Assembly: GCA_023399635.1 (NCBI GenBank)
Contig: JAEWOP010000047.1
Span: 1-24,422 of the forward strand
Direction: 5' to 3'
From: Pseudomonadota bacterium
GTDB lineage: Bacteria > Pseudomonadota > Alphaproteobacteria > Rhizobiales > Rhizobiaceae
Length of the DNA: 24,422 nt
A program made the position numbers and the translations under genes. The first letter of the stretch is position 1; every line of letters starts with the position of its first letter. This document shows positions 21,922 through 24,422 of this stretch, one piece after another. The notes below the pieces were generated by a model that worked only from the letters and a program-made list of their open reading frames with translations, was not told the DNA's origin and did no database searches.

Positions 21922-23643
21922 TCAGGGCCGCGCCTTGGCCAGCCGGTAGAAGGCGCTGTTCTGGTTGGAGACGAGCGTCTCGTGGGAGCCTCTTTCGATG
22001 ATCCGCCCGCCGTCGACGACGAAGATCCGGTTTGCCTTTGTGATGGTGGAAAGCCGATGCGCGATCACAAGCGTCGTTCGACCTTGCGAAAGTTCGGCCA
22101 GCGACGCCTGGATCGCCCGCTCCGTTTCCGTGTCGAGCGCGGAGGTCGCCTCATCGAGGATCAGGATCGGCGGGTTCTTCAGGAAGATGCGGGCAATCGC
22201 AAGCCGCTGCTTTTGTCCGCCTGAGAGCTTTACGCCACGCTCGCCAACCACCGTATCATAGCCAGCCGGCAACTGGGCGATCATGTCGTCGAGGCGCGCG
22301 CGACGTGCAGCATTCCGCACCTCCGCATCCGTCGCGTCGAGGCGGCCGTAAAGGATGTTCTCGCGGATGGTGCCGGCAAACAGGAAGACGTCCTGCTGCA
22401 CGATGCCGATATTGGCCCGCAGCGACTTCAGCGTCACGTTGCGGATATCCATCCCGTCAATGCTGATCGCTCCCTCCGTCACCTCGTAGAACCGCGGCAG
22501 CAACGAACAGATCGTCGTCTTTCCGGCGCCCGAGGGGCCGACGAAGGCGGCTGTTTCCCCAGCCTCGATGTGGAAATCGATCCCGTCCAATACCTTGGCG
22601 CCATTGCGGTAGCCGAAACCGACCGCAGAATAGCGGATGTCGCCTCGGGGTCGCGGCAGCTCCACAGCCTCCGGGCCGTCTGCAATATCAGGCTCAGTCG
22701 CGAGGAACTGCGTATAGCGCTGGAAACCGGCAATCCCCTTCGGATAGGTCTCGATTACCGCGTTGATCTTTTCAATCGGACGAAAAAACACGTTCACCAA
22801 AAGCAGGAAGCCCACGAATCCGCCTGCCGTAAGACTACCGGTGGTGACGAACCAGGCGCCCGCCAGCATTACCACCACCTGCACGAAGCGCATCGACAGA
22901 TAGCTGAGCGAGGTGGCGGCCGCCATCACCTTGTAGGCCTGAAGTTTGGTAGAACGGTAGTTGTTGTTGTCTTCGGCAAACAGCCGCCGTTCATGGTCTT
23001 CGTTGGCGAAGGCCTGCACCACCCTGATGCCACCGACATTCGCTTCGATGCGCGTATTGAAATCAGCAACACGGCCGTAGAGCGCATGCCAGGTACTCGT
23101 CATCCGCTGCCCATAGATGGTGGTGACGATCGCCGTCAGCGGCACAATGATGGCGGTGATCGTCGCCAGAGGCGGATGCACCCACATCATCAGCGCAAAG
23201 GCACCGATCAGGGTCATCACGGCGATGAACACGTCTTCCGGGCCGTGATGGGCGACTTCACCGATCTCTTCGAGATCCTTCGTCAGCCGCGCCACGAGCG
23301 TGCCGGTCTTCTGGTTGTCGAAGAAGCCGAAGGAGAGCTTCTGGAGATGGTCGAACGCCTTGCGGCGCATCTCGGTCTCGATATTGATGCCGAGCATGTG
23401 GCCCCAATAGACCACCACCACCTGAAGCCCCGCATTGAGCAGATAAACGATCAGAAGACAGAGCCCCGCAGTCACGATCAGATCCAGCCGCTGGGTCGGC
23501 AACAGCCGATCAATGAACAGCGTCACCGCCATCGGAAAGGCGAGCTCCAGCAATCCACATACGACCGCGCTGGAGAAATCCATCACGAACAGACGCTGGT
23601 GGGGGCGATAATAGGTCGCGAAGCGGCGGATCAGATCATTCAT
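21922..23643 (-). CDS. ABC exporter, fused permease/ATPase (MsbA/multidrug type)
   Basis: A 573-residue half-transporter. About six membrane helices fill residues 20-310, with the coupling-helix motif FGFFDNQKTGTLVARLTKDLEEI. The nucleotide-binding domain has Walker A GPSGAGKTT (about 368-376), Q-loop NIGIVQQDVFLF, signature LSGGQKQRLAIAR (about 470), Walker B ILILDEATSALD (about 490-501) and H-loop IAHRLST. It should act as a homodimer in the inner membrane, exporting lipids, drugs or peptides; the substrate is not readable. The ATG at 23641-23643 has only a weak GGA upstream. It lies downstream of clpP on the same strand but behind a strong terminator, so it is probably transcribed separately. 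Convergent with the CxxxCW gene. Confidence 0.95.
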   Translation of the reverse strand: MNDLIRRFATYYRPHQRLFVMDFSSAVVCGLLELAFPMAVTLFIDRLLPTQRLDLIVTAGLCLLIVYLLNAGLQVVVVYWGHMLGINIETEMRRKAFDHLQKLSFGFFDNQKTGTLVARLTKDLEEIGEVAHHGPEDVFIAVMTLIGAFALMMWVHPPLATITAIIVPLTAIVTTIYGQRMTSTWHALYGRVADFNTRIEANVGGIRVVQAFANEDHERRLFAEDNNNYRSTKLQAYKVMAAATSLSYLSMRFVQVVVMLAGAWFVTTGSLTAGGFVGFLLLVNVFFRPIEKINAVIETYPKGIAGFQRYTQFLATEPDIADGPEAVELPRPRGDIRYSAVGFGYRNGAKVLDGIDFHIEAGETAAFVGPSGAGKTTICSLLPRFYEVTEGAISIDGMDIRNVTLKSLRANIGIVQQDVFLFAGTIRENILYGRLDATDAEVRNAARRARLDDMIAQLPAGYDTVVGERGVKLSGGQKQRLAIARIFLKNPPILILDEATSALDTETERAIQASLAELSQGRTTLVIAHRLSTITKANRIFVVDGGRIIERGSHETLVSNQNSAFYRLAKARP

Positions 23644-23788
23644 GCGTGCGTGTCCAAATGCTTTGCCCTTGCTCTTACGGCCAGCCGGCTGAAGAAGATA
23701 GCCTTCCGATAAGCGGGTATGTGACGCATGTTACGGGGAAGCCGACAGCACGAACGCGGTGGGTCGGGATCACTCGTTCATACCCAGC

Positions 23789-23823
23789 AAAGAAAAGCCC
23801 CGACGGCTGGTGCCGACGGGGCT
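23789..23823 (-). terminator. Rho-independent terminator of the clpP gene
   Basis: On the minus strand AGCCCCGTCGG pairs with CCGTCGGGGCT around CACCAG, with one T-T mismatch in 11 pairs, and TTTTCTTT follows at once. It begins 24 nt after the clpP stop. This is the strongest terminator in the window. Confidence 0.93.
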
Positions 23824-23847
23824 CGTGAATGAAGCTTTTGGCCGCTT

Positions 23848-24422
23848 CTATTCGATCTCGGACTGGTTGACGATCACGCGCGAGGCAAGCCCGTAGGCCA
23901 CGCCCTCTTCGGCCGAAAGCCAATAGTCGCGGTCGATGTCCTTGGCGATCTTCTCCTCGCTCTGGCCGGTGGCCTTGGCGAAGATCTTGATCAGCCGCTC
24001 GTTCATCTTGATGATCTCGCGCGCCTGGATCTCGATGTCAGACGCCATGCCGCGCGTGCCGCCGGACGGTTGGTGCAGGAGGAAGCGCGTGTTCGGAAGA
24101 GCAATGCGGCGCTCCTTCGGAGCAGCGACGTAGATCAGCGCGCCGGCGGAGGCGACCCAACCCGTGCCGATCATCCAGACCTTCGGCTTGATGAACTTGA
24201 TCATGTCATGGATCGAGTCACCCGATTCCACGTGACCGCCAGGGGAGTTGACGTAGATGCGAATGTCTTCGTCGCTGGCTGCGGCAAGCGCCACCAGCTG
24301 CGTGTTGACCTTCTGCGCCAGTTCCTGGGTGATCGGACCATAGATGAAGATCGAACGCGACTTGAAGAGGTTCGCTTCCGTTTCCTTGCCGAGCGGCAAT
24401 TCCTTGACCTTGTCGTCGTCGT
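23848..24422 (-). CDS. clpP: ClpP-like ATP-dependent protease proteolytic subunit (N terminus cut by window edge)
   Basis: The reading frame runs open to the right edge (DDDKVKELPLGKETEANLFKSR), so the true start lies outside; TTG 24399 is not a start. The body has the Clp fold: SRSIFIYGPI, then IYVNSPGGHVESGDSIHDMI, then the serine in GWVASAGAL, the histidine in LLHQPSGG and a downstream Asp in DRDYWLSAEEGVAYGLASRV. The catalytic triad thus appears complete, but the serine context is ASAG, not the ASMG usual in main ClpP. I read this as the second, divergent ClpP of rhizobia. Such proteins form barrel-shaped peptidases fed by Clp ATPases; no Clp ATPase is in view. Followed by a strong terminator. 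Confidence 0.92.
   Translation of the reverse strand, partial: DDDKVKELPLGKETEANLFKSRSIFIYGPITQELAQKVNTQLVALAAASDEDIRIYVNSPGGHVESGDSIHDMIKFIKPKVWMIGTGWVASAGALIYVAAPKERRIALPNTRFLLHQPSGGTRGMASDIEIQAREIIKMNERLIKIFAKATGQSEEKIAKDIDRDYWLSAEEGVAYGLASRVIVNQSEIE

Noticed and set aside
22570..23712. Plus-strand open frame of 380 codons opposite the ABC exporter
   Set aside because: His/Arg/Gln-rich shadow of a clear ABC transporter frame.
1..24422. tRNA, rRNA, CRISPR, insertion sequence or prophage signatures
   Set aside because: No clover-leaf, rRNA-like, regularly spaced repeat, transposase or integrase sequence was seen on either strand; by-eye reading could still miss a small RNA gene.

Overview
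This is an ordinary chromosomal window, rich in G and C, from an alphaproteobacterium, most likely a member of the Rhizobiales/Rhizobiaceae. The assignment rests on familiar rhizobial protein types and gene blocks: DUF1285 – CoA-pyrophosphatase-like Nudix – CCA-adding enzyme; the divergent MoxR – DUF58 – BatA/DUF4159 – GATase-like block; a cold-shock gene followed by a DUF6481 gene; a long type-2 LeuA; and a ClpP-like protease. No tRNA, rRNA, CRISPR array, insertion sequence or phage gene was seen. Family names come from reading the proteins, not from searches.

Layout. Positions 1-1384 (minus strand) hold three overlapping genes: DUF1285 protein, Nudix CoA pyrophosphatase and the 5' end of a CCA tRNA nucleotidyltransferase that leaves the window. 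Divergently, 1557-8408 (plus) is a four-gene operon for a MoxR AAA+ ATPase, a DUF58 protein and two large membrane-anchored proteins with von Willebrand A-like metal-site remnants; it probably acts at the cell envelope. Positions 8409-9795 (plus) carry a cold-shock protein with a near-perfect sigma-70 promoter and long 5' UTR, a charged coiled-coil DUF6481 protein and a 95-residue protein of unknown function. Positions 9826-11725 (minus) hold an MFS transporter and a GNAT acetyltransferase. A glutathionyl-hydroquinone reductase (plus), a second Nudix protein (minus), a metallophosphoesterase and a short membrane protein resembling the distal part of an anti-sigma factor (both plus) follow up to 15151.

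Positions 15156-17166 (minus) hold leuA. Upstream of it I read an unannotated control region: a promoter whose predicted start falls on the A of an ATG, a 41-codon leader peptide with five leucines in eight codons, and competing hairpins before leuA. This looks like a leucine attenuator with a leaderless leader ORF. A BenE-type permease (minus) lies just upstream.

Positions 18739-21796 (plus) hold a DUF4334 protein and a trio (Zn metallohydrolase, SoxYZ-like carrier, CxxxCW rhodanese-like protein) that normally accompanies PQQ-dependent alcohol dehydrogenases; no dehydrogenase or cytochrome is in view. The window closes on the minus strand with an MsbA-type ABC exporter and a ClpP-like peptidase, separated by a strong terminator.

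The most notable items are the leuA leader, the quinoprotein accessory trio without its enzyme, and two perfect 24-bp palindromes inside coding sequence (9288-9311 and 15069-15092).
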